Below, piece after piece: positions 56,828-64,000 of a DNA stretch of 64,000 nt. Origin of the DNA: Streptomyces asoensis (GTDB taxonomy: Bacteria > Actinomycetota > Actinomycetes > Streptomycetales > Streptomycetaceae); the NCBI RefSeq assembly GCF_013085465.1, contig NZ_CP049838.1, positions 7,192,001 through 7,256,000 of the forward strand, given 5' to 3'. Below the pieces are notes generated by a model. That model made no database searches. It saw nothing but the letters and a program-made list of their open reading frames with translations, and was not told the DNA's origin. Positions within the stretch are counted from its first letter, which is position 1, and each line of letters begins with the position of its first letter. The position numbers and the translations under genes were made by a program.

Positions 56828-56893
56828 ACCGAACCTGGACCCACCGGTCGTGGTCCCGACGTCCACGCCCCGATGATGAGTGAGGAGACAGCG

Positions 56894-57460
56894 GTGGCCG
56901 AAATCGACGAGCGTTCGTGGTCCGATGCGATCGACATGTACGAGCGCCGGGCGACCATCGCCAAGGTGACGAGCAGGGAGCACGAGAACTGGGTGCTCGA
57001 CCTGTCCACCCTCATGCGCGGTGACACCCGCGACGCCCGCGGCTGGCGCACGGTGGACATGTGGGAGGGCGAACTCGAAAGGCTCGACGAACCGTCCTAC
57101 CCCTTCGTCATGCCTCCGGAGGTCGTCGCGACGGCGGACGCCTGGAAGCCCTACCTGCATGAGATCTCGCGTTCTCAGGCTCTACGCTTCCTCGTGGCCC
57201 TTTCCACGCCATGGATCGATGTCACAAAGGAACCGGATTTCGAGGAGCGCAGGGAGTCCCTCGAAGCGAAGGCCCGTGTCGTCCTGTCGCGCTTCCCCGA
57301 AAGCTCGCACTTCTATGCGAACACCGGGCGTCGCGGCAGTGATACCCGCGACTACTACCAGCGGGTTTCCGGGTGGAACTCCTTTTCCGTGCGCACCTTC
57401 GACTTCGGCTTGGTACTCGTGTCGGAGACGGAAGTCGGGATGGTCTGGTCATTCCGCTGA
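56894..57460 (+). CDS. Unknown protein in the ESX locus
   Basis: 188 aa from GTG 56894, preferred because GAGGAG lies six bases upstream; two in-frame ATGs just before it lack a site. The sequence AEIDERSWSDAIDMYERRATIAKVTSREHENW, FEERRESLEAKARVVLSRFP and VRTFDFGLVLVSETEVGMVW resembles an alpha/beta cytoplasmic protein. No signal, membrane helix or WXG motif. Codon use is a little less G+C-biased than its neighbours. Possibly an immunity or adaptor protein; no family recognised. Confidence 0.75.
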   Translation: MAEIDERSWSDAIDMYERRATIAKVTSREHENWVLDLSTLMRGDTRDARGWRTVDMWEGELERLDEPSYPFVMPPEVVATADAWKPYLHEISRSQALRFLVALSTPWIDVTKEPDFEERRESLEAKARVVLSRFPESSHFYANTGRRGSDTRDYYQRVSGWNSFSVRTFDFGLVLVSETEVGMVWSFR

Positions 57461-57741
57461 TGTGACGCGATCCACCGTGCTGCCCCCGACCCGCCGTTCC
57501 ACCTACGACAGTCCACCCGGCAGCGGCTGGTGATCGAGGCGTCGTGGGCCGAACCAGGGCCCGGAACGCCACCCCCTGGTCATCCCCCGGTCAAGCACTG
57601 ACCGCACCCCGGCCAAACACCCGTATGAGTTCCGCATGCCCCTGCTCCGGCAACCTGAAATAGCCGGACTTGCCCGAAAGTTCCCTGGCTACGGTGGTGC
57701 CGCCACATCATCCGCGGGTCCACGGGGAACAGGAGACGGCG

Positions 57742-58287
57742 GTGGGCATACCGATCCGTTCGCGCCTTCTCGACTATGCCGACTGCGCCGACCACGCCGA
57801 CCGTGTCGAGGCGGAGCCGCCCGGAGACCCTGCCTCGGCTCCGGCGCCTCCGTCGGCACAGGAGCCCCGCAGGTCACGCATCCTGGAGTACGTCGAAGCC
57901 GACGCGGCCGTCGAGCCGGAACCGCCCGTGCGACCCGGCCCCAGACCCGGCGTACCCGCGTACCACGCCACGGTGTTCGTCCCGGCCCACCCCCGCCACA
58001 CGCCGACCACGGACCCGACCGGCGCACCCGCCCTGATCCCCCTCATCACCTACGAACTCTTCGAGCACCCCACCGACGGAACCGTGGCCCTCGCCTTCAC
58101 CGCCCTGGACGGACTCGTGGCCGCTCTGGGTGAGGCGCAGCCGTGGGCCGCGACCTCGCTCGGGCCGCTGGCCGAGGTCGTGGGGGAGCTGGGCGTCACG
58201 GTCCACGTCGACCCGTGGATCGCGCCCGGGCGGCACAACTGGCAGCCGGCCGACCTGGCCGCCTTCGCGCGGGAGGCGCGCCGATGA
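57742..58287 (+). CDS. SseB-like domain protein of the ESX locus
   Basis: 181 aa from GTG 57742 after AGGAGACGGC. An N-terminal Pro/Glu-rich linker contains two RSRxLxY-like motifs (IRSRLLDYAD, RRSRILEYVEAD). The C-terminal half LIPLITYELFEHPTDGTVALAFTALDGLVAAL and WAATSLGPLAEVVGELGV resembles SseB-type domains found near ESX genes. Its stop overlaps the next gene (ATGA). The 281-bp region before it carries no gene and probably the promoter of this operon. Confidence 0.75.
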   Translation: MGIPIRSRLLDYADCADHADRVEAEPPGDPASAPAPPSAQEPRRSRILEYVEADAAVEPEPPVRPGPRPGVPAYHATVFVPAHPRHTPTTDPTGAPALIPLITYELFEHPTDGTVALAFTALDGLVAALGEAQPWAATSLGPLAEVVGELGVTVHVDPWIAPGRHNWQPADLAAFAREARR

Positions 58288-58586
58288 CGGTGGACTTCAA
58301 GGCGGTGCTGAGCGACCTCACTTCCATGTCCAGGACCTTCCACGACGAGGCCGTCAACTACCGCAAGCTGCACGCAGACGTGGCCCCGCCCGTCGTCGAG
58401 GGCGGTGACGCGGGGCTCGACCACGCCGTCAAGGAGGTCGCCGACCTCATCGTCGCCCTGCACATCGGCTTCGCCGACCGGCTCGACGACCACGGCGACA
58501 AGGTGACGTACGCCCGCGACTCCTTCCGACGGCACGACATCGACGTACACGGACTGTTCGAGGACCTGATGGCGGGTGACGGCTGA
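58284..58586 (+). CDS. Small WXG100-like partner protein
   Basis: 100 aa, start overlapping the SseB-like gene stop. Two long amphipathic helices (FKAVLSDLTSMSRTFHDEAVNYRKL and DHAVKEVADLIVALHIGFADRLDDHGDKV) joined by VVEGGDAGL give the WXG100 helical-hairpin shape, but there is no W-x-G in the turn. Size and place immediately before a longer substrate suit a chaperone or dimer partner. The stop overlaps the next ATG. Confidence 0.75.
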   Translation: MTVDFKAVLSDLTSMSRTFHDEAVNYRKLHADVAPPVVEGGDAGLDHAVKEVADLIVALHIGFADRLDDHGDKVTYARDSFRRHDIDVHGLFEDLMAGDG

Positions 58587-59860
58587 TGGCCGACAGCTGG
58601 GTCGGCGGCGACATCGGCGGACTGCGCACGATGGCCGACACGTACAAGAACGCCAAGTGCAAGCTGGAGGACGTCGTCCACCCGCTCGGCCAGGCCGTCG
58701 AACGGCTGGTCGGCGACACGAGTTGGAAGGGCGAGGCGGCCGAGACCTTCCGCGCCACCTGGAGCGAGGACGCGCTCGCCGCAGGCGCCTTCGCGAGCCT
58801 CGTGCACAGCGCGGGCGACATCCTCGACACGCTCGTCGGCGCGCTCTCCGCCTGCGAGACGGCGCTCCAGAACGCCGAGCACGTCGCCGCGGGCAAAGGC
58901 GTGCCGATGGGGGACAAGGGCGTCCCGCTGGACGTCCTCACCGCCGACCCGCCCAGCGCCGACGACCGGAAGACGATCGCCGCGCTCGGCGAGTACGGCA
59001 CGGTGCGCGACGAGATCCTGCACACCGCCCAGCACGCACGGCTGGTCGCCGCGGACGGACTGCGGGGCCTGTACGCGCAGGTGACGGCGCCGGTCTCGAC
59101 CGGCGACAAGATCACCCTCGCCGACGCCCTGCGGGGCCTCTACGCCTACGACGCCGAGGACGCCCGGGCCGGCGGCAAGGAGGCCCGCAAGCTGATCGAC
59201 GGCGCGAAGGCCGAGGAGCGCGCCGCCAAGAAGGAACTGCGCGCCGAGCGCAAGGCGTTCCAGAAGGCGGGCCGCGCACTGCCCGACGACCTCCCCGCCA
59301 AGGGCGCCTACCGCGACGCGGCGGTGCAGGTGGACTCCCTCGAGGACGCCATCGCCCGAGCCGACCACGGCAGTACCGCCCTTCCCTACGACCGGGCCCT
59401 CAACGTCAAACTGGCCGACGCGGCGGACGCGCTGCGCCTGGGCGAAGGCGTGGGCAAGCTCCCGGAGTTCCTCAGGGAGATCCCGGTGCTGGACGTCGCC
59501 GCGGCCGCCGCCTGCGGGCTGGTGGAGGCGAAGGACGACCACGACAAGGGCTGGTCCTGGCAGCACTCGGTGGTCGTCGACGGCGGTGTCGCGCTCGGCG
59601 GCGTGGCCGTCGGCGCGGGGGTGGTGGCCGCCCTGCCCGTCGAAGGCGCGGCCGCGGTGGCCGTGGTCGGCGTCGGGTCGGCGATCCTCGCGACAGACGT
59701 CCTCGACCACTCCTTCCACGAGCACTGGAGCGAGGACATCCACGACCACGGAGTGGTGGGCGGCGTACTGCACGGCACCGGCAACGTCCTGTCGGAGACC
59801 GGGGACGACTTCGTACGACTGAAGGATGACGTGTGGCATGGCATCAAGAGCATCTTCTGA
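58586..59860 (+). CDS. WXG100/LXG-like long ESX substrate candidate
   Basis: 424 aa, translationally coupled to the small partner. Residues 1-100 are helical with a W47-K-G49 turn (TSWKGEAAETF). A middle coiled-coil-like region (GAKAEERAAKKELRAERKAF) follows, then a glycine/alanine-rich hydrophobic segment (VDGGVALGGVAVGAGVVAAL, about 331-365) and a His/Asp-rich end (LDHSFHEHWSEDIHDHGVVGG). This layout is that of LXG-type T7SS effectors: secretion head, linker, C-terminal effector. No known toxin motif is recognised. The following membrane protein may be its immunity partner. Confidence 0.72.
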   Translation: MADSWVGGDIGGLRTMADTYKNAKCKLEDVVHPLGQAVERLVGDTSWKGEAAETFRATWSEDALAAGAFASLVHSAGDILDTLVGALSACETALQNAEHVAAGKGVPMGDKGVPLDVLTADPPSADDRKTIAALGEYGTVRDEILHTAQHARLVAADGLRGLYAQVTAPVSTGDKITLADALRGLYAYDAEDARAGGKEARKLIDGAKAEERAAKKELRAERKAFQKAGRALPDDLPAKGAYRDAAVQVDSLEDAIARADHGSTALPYDRALNVKLADAADALRLGEGVGKLPEFLREIPVLDVAAAAACGLVEAKDDHDKGWSWQHSVVVDGGVALGGVAVGAGVVAALPVEGAAAVAVVGVGSAILATDVLDHSFHEHWSEDIHDHGVVGGVLHGTGNVLSETGDDFVRLKDDVWHGIKSIF

Positions 59861-60377
59861 CGTTCCCGTCTCCGAGGCCTCCGCGCGGATCCCGAAACTG
59901 CCGGGCCTCGGCACCGGTTGGTACGAGCGAGGCGCGCGCTACTGGGCGTACCGCGTCCGTACGGCTGTCCTCGTCCTCCTCGTCCTGGCCTTCTACTGCT
60001 ACATCGCGCTGAGGCTCTACCTCGGAGTTCCGCGCAGCGATCTGCCGCCGACGGTGCGTACCGCGTGGGACTGGACCCAGGTGGCCGCGTCCGGTGTCGC
60101 GGTCGTCGGGGGGTGGGTGAAGCAGCGCCGGGACCACCGCGGGAAACTCCTCGACCCTCCCACTCCCCAGCAGATGTGGCAGGCCAAGCGCGGTGCGAGC
60201 GGACGCGCACCGGGGCTGGCCCGGGCCGGAATCCTCCCCTTGCTGATCGCGGCGCCGGTCCTGCCGGCGATCGCCGCGTGGGGCGTCGGCTGGTTCGTGG
60301 CCATGCTCACGGTCCGCGAATACCCGAGTGAGGTCGGGGCGCGGCGCTGGGTGCAGGAGAAATCACCCCGAACGTGA
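59826..60377 (+). CDS. Small membrane protein after the LXG-like gene
   Basis: 183 aa from ATG 59826, overlapping the previous gene by 35 bp; ATG 59838 is an alternative, and neither has a clear ribosome site. Two hydrophobic segments (TAVLVLLVLAFYCYIALRLYL and GILPLLIAAPVLPAIAAWGVGW) flank a short loop and an Arg/Gln-rich part (QQMWQAKRGASG). Overlap suggests coupled translation with the effector candidate, the arrangement of an immunity gene. No family recognised. Confidence 0.65.
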   Translation: MTCGMASRASSDVPVSEASARIPKLPGLGTGWYERGARYWAYRVRTAVLVLLVLAFYCYIALRLYLGVPRSDLPPTVRTAWDWTQVAASGVAVVGGWVKQRRDHRGKLLDPPTPQQMWQAKRGASGRAPGLARAGILPLLIAAPVLPAIAAWGVGWFVAMLTVREYPSEVGARRWVQEKSPRT

Positions 60378-60539
60378 GGAATGGGCCGCTCGCGCTCCAG
60401 TGGTGGCAGGGTTGTTGCATAAGGCAGTTGGGGCTGTCAGAGGGAGTCATTACAGTGGTTGCGTTGCGGTCATGAACACTTGAAAGGCGTGTGCGGTTCC
60501 GCCCGGGACGGGCGGCGGGAAACGGGGAGAGTGGTTGTC

Positions 60540-60974
60540 GTGATTCCTGCGGACATGGGCGGGGGCTCCACCGACGTACGGCGCGGATATATGGCGCTCT
60601 CGACGTTCAAAAAGCGGGTGGACGACCTGCTCACGGCCTTCGAGAAATCCGCCGGCGGCTCGGCGAAGGTGGCGGACCACAGCCTTGCGGAGCACACCTT
60701 CGGCGCGGGGAACTTCCCGGAGGCAAAGACGCTCCACCTCCAGTACGAGCGCGTCCACGAACGCATCACGAGCCTCTCCAAGTCGCTGGGCCTCCAGTTG
60801 GAGGCCATGCAGATCGCCGTGCACGGCGTGGACGTCACCTTCGACAACCTCGAAGAGGACCTGCGGTACCGGTTCCACGAGATCCGGACCGAGGTCAACC
60901 GCGACCGGGAAGAGGCGCTGAACAAGCCGACCGAGCGGACCAACGACGCCGACCACACCGACGCGGGGTACTGA
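60540..60974 (+). CDS. ESX-associated helical protein
   Basis: 144 aa from GTG 60540, ten bases after GGGGAG; GTG 60531 and ATG 60555 are in-frame alternatives. Mostly helical: FKKRVDDLLTAFEKSAGG, YERVHERITSLSKSLGLQLEAM and NLEEDLRYRFHEIRTEVNRDREEA. No W-x-G, so not a classical WXG100 protein, but the size and position before a WXG-containing gene fit a partner subunit. Stop overlaps the next ATG. A 162-bp spacer before it should contain its promoter. Confidence 0.8.
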   Translation: MIPADMGGGSTDVRRGYMALSTFKKRVDDLLTAFEKSAGGSAKVADHSLAEHTFGAGNFPEAKTLHLQYERVHERITSLSKSLGLQLEAMQIAVHGVDVTFDNLEEDLRYRFHEIRTEVNRDREEALNKPTERTNDADHTDAGY

Positions 60975-62686
60975 TGGCCGACCACAAGAAGAAGTCGGAC
61001 CACTACCAGACGGAACGCCAGGACGCCGCCCAGCAGAACAGCGGCGTGGACGACGCGGTGAACAAAGCCGTGGTGATCAGCCCCGGGTCCCTCAGCAGTC
61101 CTGGCGGCTTCGGCAACACCAGCTTCGAGGGCTACGACCTCAACGCCATGATCGACATCGTCGAGTCGGCGAACCCGGAGACCATGGAGAGCGCGGCCAC
61201 GGCCCTGGTCGACGCCCGGGACGCCATCAACGACGCCGCGAACGAACTCAGCCGCAACCTGGGCGACGTCGACTGGGAGGGCGAGGCCCACACCGCCTTC
61301 TACACCTGGGGCATGAACCTCACCACCACCGCCCTCGCCCTGGCCGGCTACGCCGACGAGGTGGGCACCCAGGTCCTGGCAGCAAGCTCCGGCCTCGCCT
61401 CCGTACGCAAGTCGATGCCGCCGCGCGACAGCCGCATCGTCCCCAAGAAGGTCGACGACATCCCGACGCCTCAACGAGTCGACGGCAACGAGGAGTACAC
61501 GGCGGCGGTCAAGGCCGAGAAGGACCGCCAAGAGGCGATCAACCAGATGTACCGGCTGGCGTCGTTCTACACGGTGTCGAGCGGGATGATGGAACTGGCG
61601 GAGGAGCCGGTGTTTCCGGAGATGCCTGCGGTGGGGGTGCCCCCGCCATTGCCGATTGACCACCTCGACGAGGGCAAGCCCCTCCCGGGTTCTCTGGCGG
61701 ATGCGAGTAACTCCGGAGCCACAGGCCACCACTTGGCGGAATCGGCGGCGACGCGACCGCGAGCGGAGGACTTGCCGCAATCCCCCAAGAGCGGGGCGGA
61801 GACCGCCAGGCTCCCCGAACGGCATGTGGGAACGGAGATCGACGGCGTCGGTACTTTGCCGCCTCAGGACACTGTGAAGCCAACGACTGGCACACCACCC
61901 TCGACGGCAGGTCCGAACGCAACTCCTGCGGGAACGCTTCCTCCCTACGCCCCCGCCGGCGTGCCCCCTACATTCCGAGGGCCGGCCGGGCGTACCTCAG
62001 GGTTCGGCGGCGTGCCGGGAACCAGGGTTCCCAACTCTGCGCAGGGGCGCGTCGGCGGTATGCCGGGCGGTACCTCAGCAGGGCGTGCGGGGGCCGGCCC
62101 CGTGGGGCAGACGGGACGTACCGCCGCAACAGGGAAGACAGGCGGCCGCACCACTGGCCCCATGGGACGAGGTGTGGTCGGCGGGATACCGAAGACTGGC
62201 GGGCCGGCGGCCGGACGTACCGGCAGTGTCCCACGCAGTCCCGTCACCGGCATGGGTGCCACGAACCCCGGACGTCCGGGCGCTGCACGTACCGGCGCCG
62301 GACGTACGGGCGATGGCATTGTCGGCGGGAGGCCTGTCACCGGGGGCGCCCCCGGTGTCAACGGTTCGAGGTTGCCGCGCGGTACGGTCGTCGGCGGCGA
62401 GGGCGCATCCACCTCGCGTGCCGCTGGTGAGAAGCCCGGCCAGCGTGGGGTGATCGGAACACCCGGCTCCACGACGGGAAAGGGCGCGGGGCAGTCGGCT
62501 CGCCGTCCCGTCGGCAGTCCTGACGGTGCGGTTGGAACGCCGAAGGGACGACCTTCCGGAAGCAAGACCAAGGGAAACACACCCGGTGGCCCGGGCGCGG
62601 CGCGTGGTTCTGCGCGCAACCCGGGTCCCGGTGAAACACGTTCGCGCCGTGACGAGCGGCGCGACGACGCGTCGGCGACCGACTGA
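60974..62686 (+). CDS. WXG100-domain protein with Gly/Pro-rich tail (EspB/PPE-like)
   Basis: 570 aa coupled to the previous gene. The first 220 residues are helical, with the W101-E-G103 turn (VDWEGEAHTAFYTW) and EMPAVGVPPPLPI at the end of the helical head. The rest (about 350 residues) is low-complexity Gly/Pro/Thr/Arg sequence, including GGMPGGTSAGRAGAGP and many GRTG repeats. This organisation resembles EspB or PPE-type ESX substrates with disordered tails. It could be secreted or surface-bound, and the downstream mycosin could trim it. Confidence 0.82.
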   Translation: MADHKKKSDHYQTERQDAAQQNSGVDDAVNKAVVISPGSLSSPGGFGNTSFEGYDLNAMIDIVESANPETMESAATALVDARDAINDAANELSRNLGDVDWEGEAHTAFYTWGMNLTTTALALAGYADEVGTQVLAASSGLASVRKSMPPRDSRIVPKKVDDIPTPQRVDGNEEYTAAVKAEKDRQEAINQMYRLASFYTVSSGMMELAEEPVFPEMPAVGVPPPLPIDHLDEGKPLPGSLADASNSGATGHHLAESAATRPRAEDLPQSPKSGAETARLPERHVGTEIDGVGTLPPQDTVKPTTGTPPSTAGPNATPAGTLPPYAPAGVPPTFRGPAGRTSGFGGVPGTRVPNSAQGRVGGMPGGTSAGRAGAGPVGQTGRTAATGKTGGRTTGPMGRGVVGGIPKTGGPAAGRTGSVPRSPVTGMGATNPGRPGAARTGAGRTGDGIVGGRPVTGGAPGVNGSRLPRGTVVGGEGASTSRAAGEKPGQRGVIGTPGSTTGKGAGQSARRPVGSPDGAVGTPKGRPSGSKTKGNTPGGPGAARGSARNPGPGETRSRRDERRDDASATD

Positions 62687-62714
62687 CCGGACAACAGCGA
62701 GGACAGACAGAGGC

Positions 62715-63986
62715 ATGGTGGCAGGCAGCAGCCGACGCGGCGGGCGGAGCGCGTCTTTCGCGGAACGAAACAGGAGACGGGTTTCCGCCGTCTGTTCAGC
62801 GCTCGGCGCCTTGGCCGTCCTCTTGGTAGGGGCTCCGAGCGCGTCGGCCGCCGACGTCCAGTCTCAGCAGTGGTACCTGACGGCGATGAAAGCCGACGAG
62901 ATGTGGAAGTCGAGCACCGGTAAGGGCATCAAGGTGGCCGTCGTCGATTCGGGGGTCAACCCCGACACGGCTTCACTGAAAGGGCAAGTGCTCGCCGATG
63001 AGGTGCCGAAAGCTGTCGCTTACAAGGCGACTGAGGACTACGACGGTCACGGCACAAGCATGGCGGAGCTCATCGTCGGCACTGGCGCTGACGGCGGCCT
63101 GAAGGGACTCGCGCCGGGGGCGAAGATCGTTCCTTATCGGATAGCCACAACCGAACTGACGGACAAGAGCGAATCGAGCAAGGCCCCTCAGGTGGCGGCA
63201 GTGATCCGGGCTGCTGCTGACAGCGACGCCAAGATCATCAGCATGTCCTTCGGTGAAGACGTCGAAAGGCCGGATGTTCTTGCAGCCGTCAAGTACGCAC
63301 AGTCCAAGGGTAAGTTGATGGTTGCGGCCACTGGCAATGACGCCCAGGAGAAGAACTTCATCGGGTACCCGGCGGCCTACCCCTACGTAGTCGGTGTTGC
63401 TGCCTCGGACCAGTCCGGAACCGTCGGAAAATTCTCGGAACACGGCAACTACGTCGACCTGGCTGCACCCGGTCTAGACGTCCCCACCTGGTGCGACAAC
63501 ACGTTCCGCTCCTACTGCACCAGCCAGGGCACCAGCCAGGCCACTGCCATCGCGTCTGCCTCCGCAGCCCTAATCTGGTCCGCCCACCCCAACTGGACCG
63601 CCAACCAGGTCCTAGCCAGCCTGATCGACACCGCCGGTCGCGACTGGGCCAAGGACGACCCGAGCACGTACCTCGGCTACGGACTGATCCGCCCCCGCAT
63701 GGTCCTGGAGCAAAGCAACTTCAACCCGGGCCCGGCCAACACCGACCCCCTCGCCAGGGAGAACGCGACGGGCGTCACTGACGCGGCGGGCAACTCGCCC
63801 TCCGCGTCGACACCGCCCTCTCCCCAGCCCACGAAGGCCACCGCAGGAGGTAAGACCTCGGCGGCAGCATCAACCTCGGACACCTCCGACAACACCACGA
63901 TGTGGGTTGCGCTCGGAGCGGCGGCGGCAGTCCTGGTGATCGGAGGCGGCGCTTTCGCTGTTCTCCGCTCACGGCGTGCCACATGA
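62715..63986 (+). CDS. Mycosin 2 (second S8 serine protease)
   Basis: 423 aa from ATG 62715. The Sec-type N-terminus RNRRRVSAVCSALGALAVLLVG ends near ASA. The catalytic residues are D78 (VAVVDSGVN), H112 (YDGHGTSM) and S274 (SQGTSQATA); AATGND carries the oxyanion Asn. A Ser/Thr/Pro linker and C-terminal helix (MWVALGAAAAVLVIGGGAFAVL) with RSRRAT anchor it. It is distinct from mycosin 1 (shorter, different loops), and its codon use includes more A/T-ending codons. An ATG at 63994 probably starts the next gene, cut by the window end. Confidence 0.9.
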   Translation: MVAGSSRRGGRSASFAERNRRRVSAVCSALGALAVLLVGAPSASAADVQSQQWYLTAMKADEMWKSSTGKGIKVAVVDSGVNPDTASLKGQVLADEVPKAVAYKATEDYDGHGTSMAELIVGTGADGGLKGLAPGAKIVPYRIATTELTDKSESSKAPQVAAVIRAAADSDAKIISMSFGEDVERPDVLAAVKYAQSKGKLMVAATGNDAQEKNFIGYPAAYPYVVGVAASDQSGTVGKFSEHGNYVDLAAPGLDVPTWCDNTFRSYCTSQGTSQATAIASASAALIWSAHPNWTANQVLASLIDTAGRDWAKDDPSTYLGYGLIRPRMVLEQSNFNPGPANTDPLARENATGVTDAAGNSPSASTPPSPQPTKATAGGKTSAAASTSDTSDNTTMWVALGAAAAVLVIGGGAFAVLRSRRAT

Positions 63987-64000
63987 CCCACACATGACGA

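Overview
The window is high-GC actinobacterial DNA, most probably from a Streptomyces chromosome. Reasons: strong GC3 codon bias, many GTG starts, 1-4 nt start/stop overlaps between genes, and two genus-typical gene blocks (rimP-nusA-rnpM-infB-ylxP-rbfA-truB-ribF, and dxr / M50 protease / ispG / GNAT / proS). Two intergenic sequences also resemble repeats I know from Streptomyces. No rRNA, tRNA, CRISPR array, insertion sequence or prophage was recognised.

Layout. (1) 1-15.2 kb: a sugar locus that reads as a complete xyloglucan system. It has an ABC importer (binding protein cut by the window edge, two permeases), a Tat-exported GH74 xyloglucanase, a cytoplasmic GH42 beta-galactosidase, a GH95 alpha-L-fucosidase, a Sec-exported GH12 endoglucanase, a GH31 alpha-xylosidase and a LacI-family regulator with two palindromic operators. 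A sulfotransferase lies inside it without an obvious link. The secreted GH74 and GH12 enzymes would cut the backbone, the importer would take up oligosaccharides, and GH95, GH42 and GH31 would strip Fuc, Gal and Xyl. (2) 15.6-17.5 kb: an acyl-CoA dehydrogenase. (3) 17.6-20.8 kb: a five-gene minus-strand operon with a ubiquitin-like conjugation core: a 59-aa peptide, an E2-like protein, an E1/ThiF protein, a JAB/JAMM protease and a beta-rich protein of unknown function. This is the most striking accessory element. (4) 21-28.6 kb: dxr, an M50 site-2 protease, ispG, two GNAT proteins and proS. (5) 28.7-32.2 kb: a redox operon with a Ser/Thr-rich anchored protein ending in a flavinylation-like motif, ApbE, a haem membrane protein, a NuoF-like protein and a ferredoxin. 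(6) 32.3-34.8 kb: a VOC protein, an APH-fold pseudokinase, a ferritin-like protein and a lipoprotein. (7) 35-47.4 kb: translation and ribosome maturation genes, then a 1302-aa pseudo-protease/ATPase and ribF, closed by a strong bidirectional terminator. (8) 47.5 kb to the end: a type VII (ESX) secretion locus with an EspI-like ParA ATPase, EccE, EccB, two mycosins, WXG100/LXG-like candidate substrates and small accessory proteins. EccC and EccD are not in the window and would be expected beyond it.

All functional calls come from reading motifs and gene order. No database search was run.
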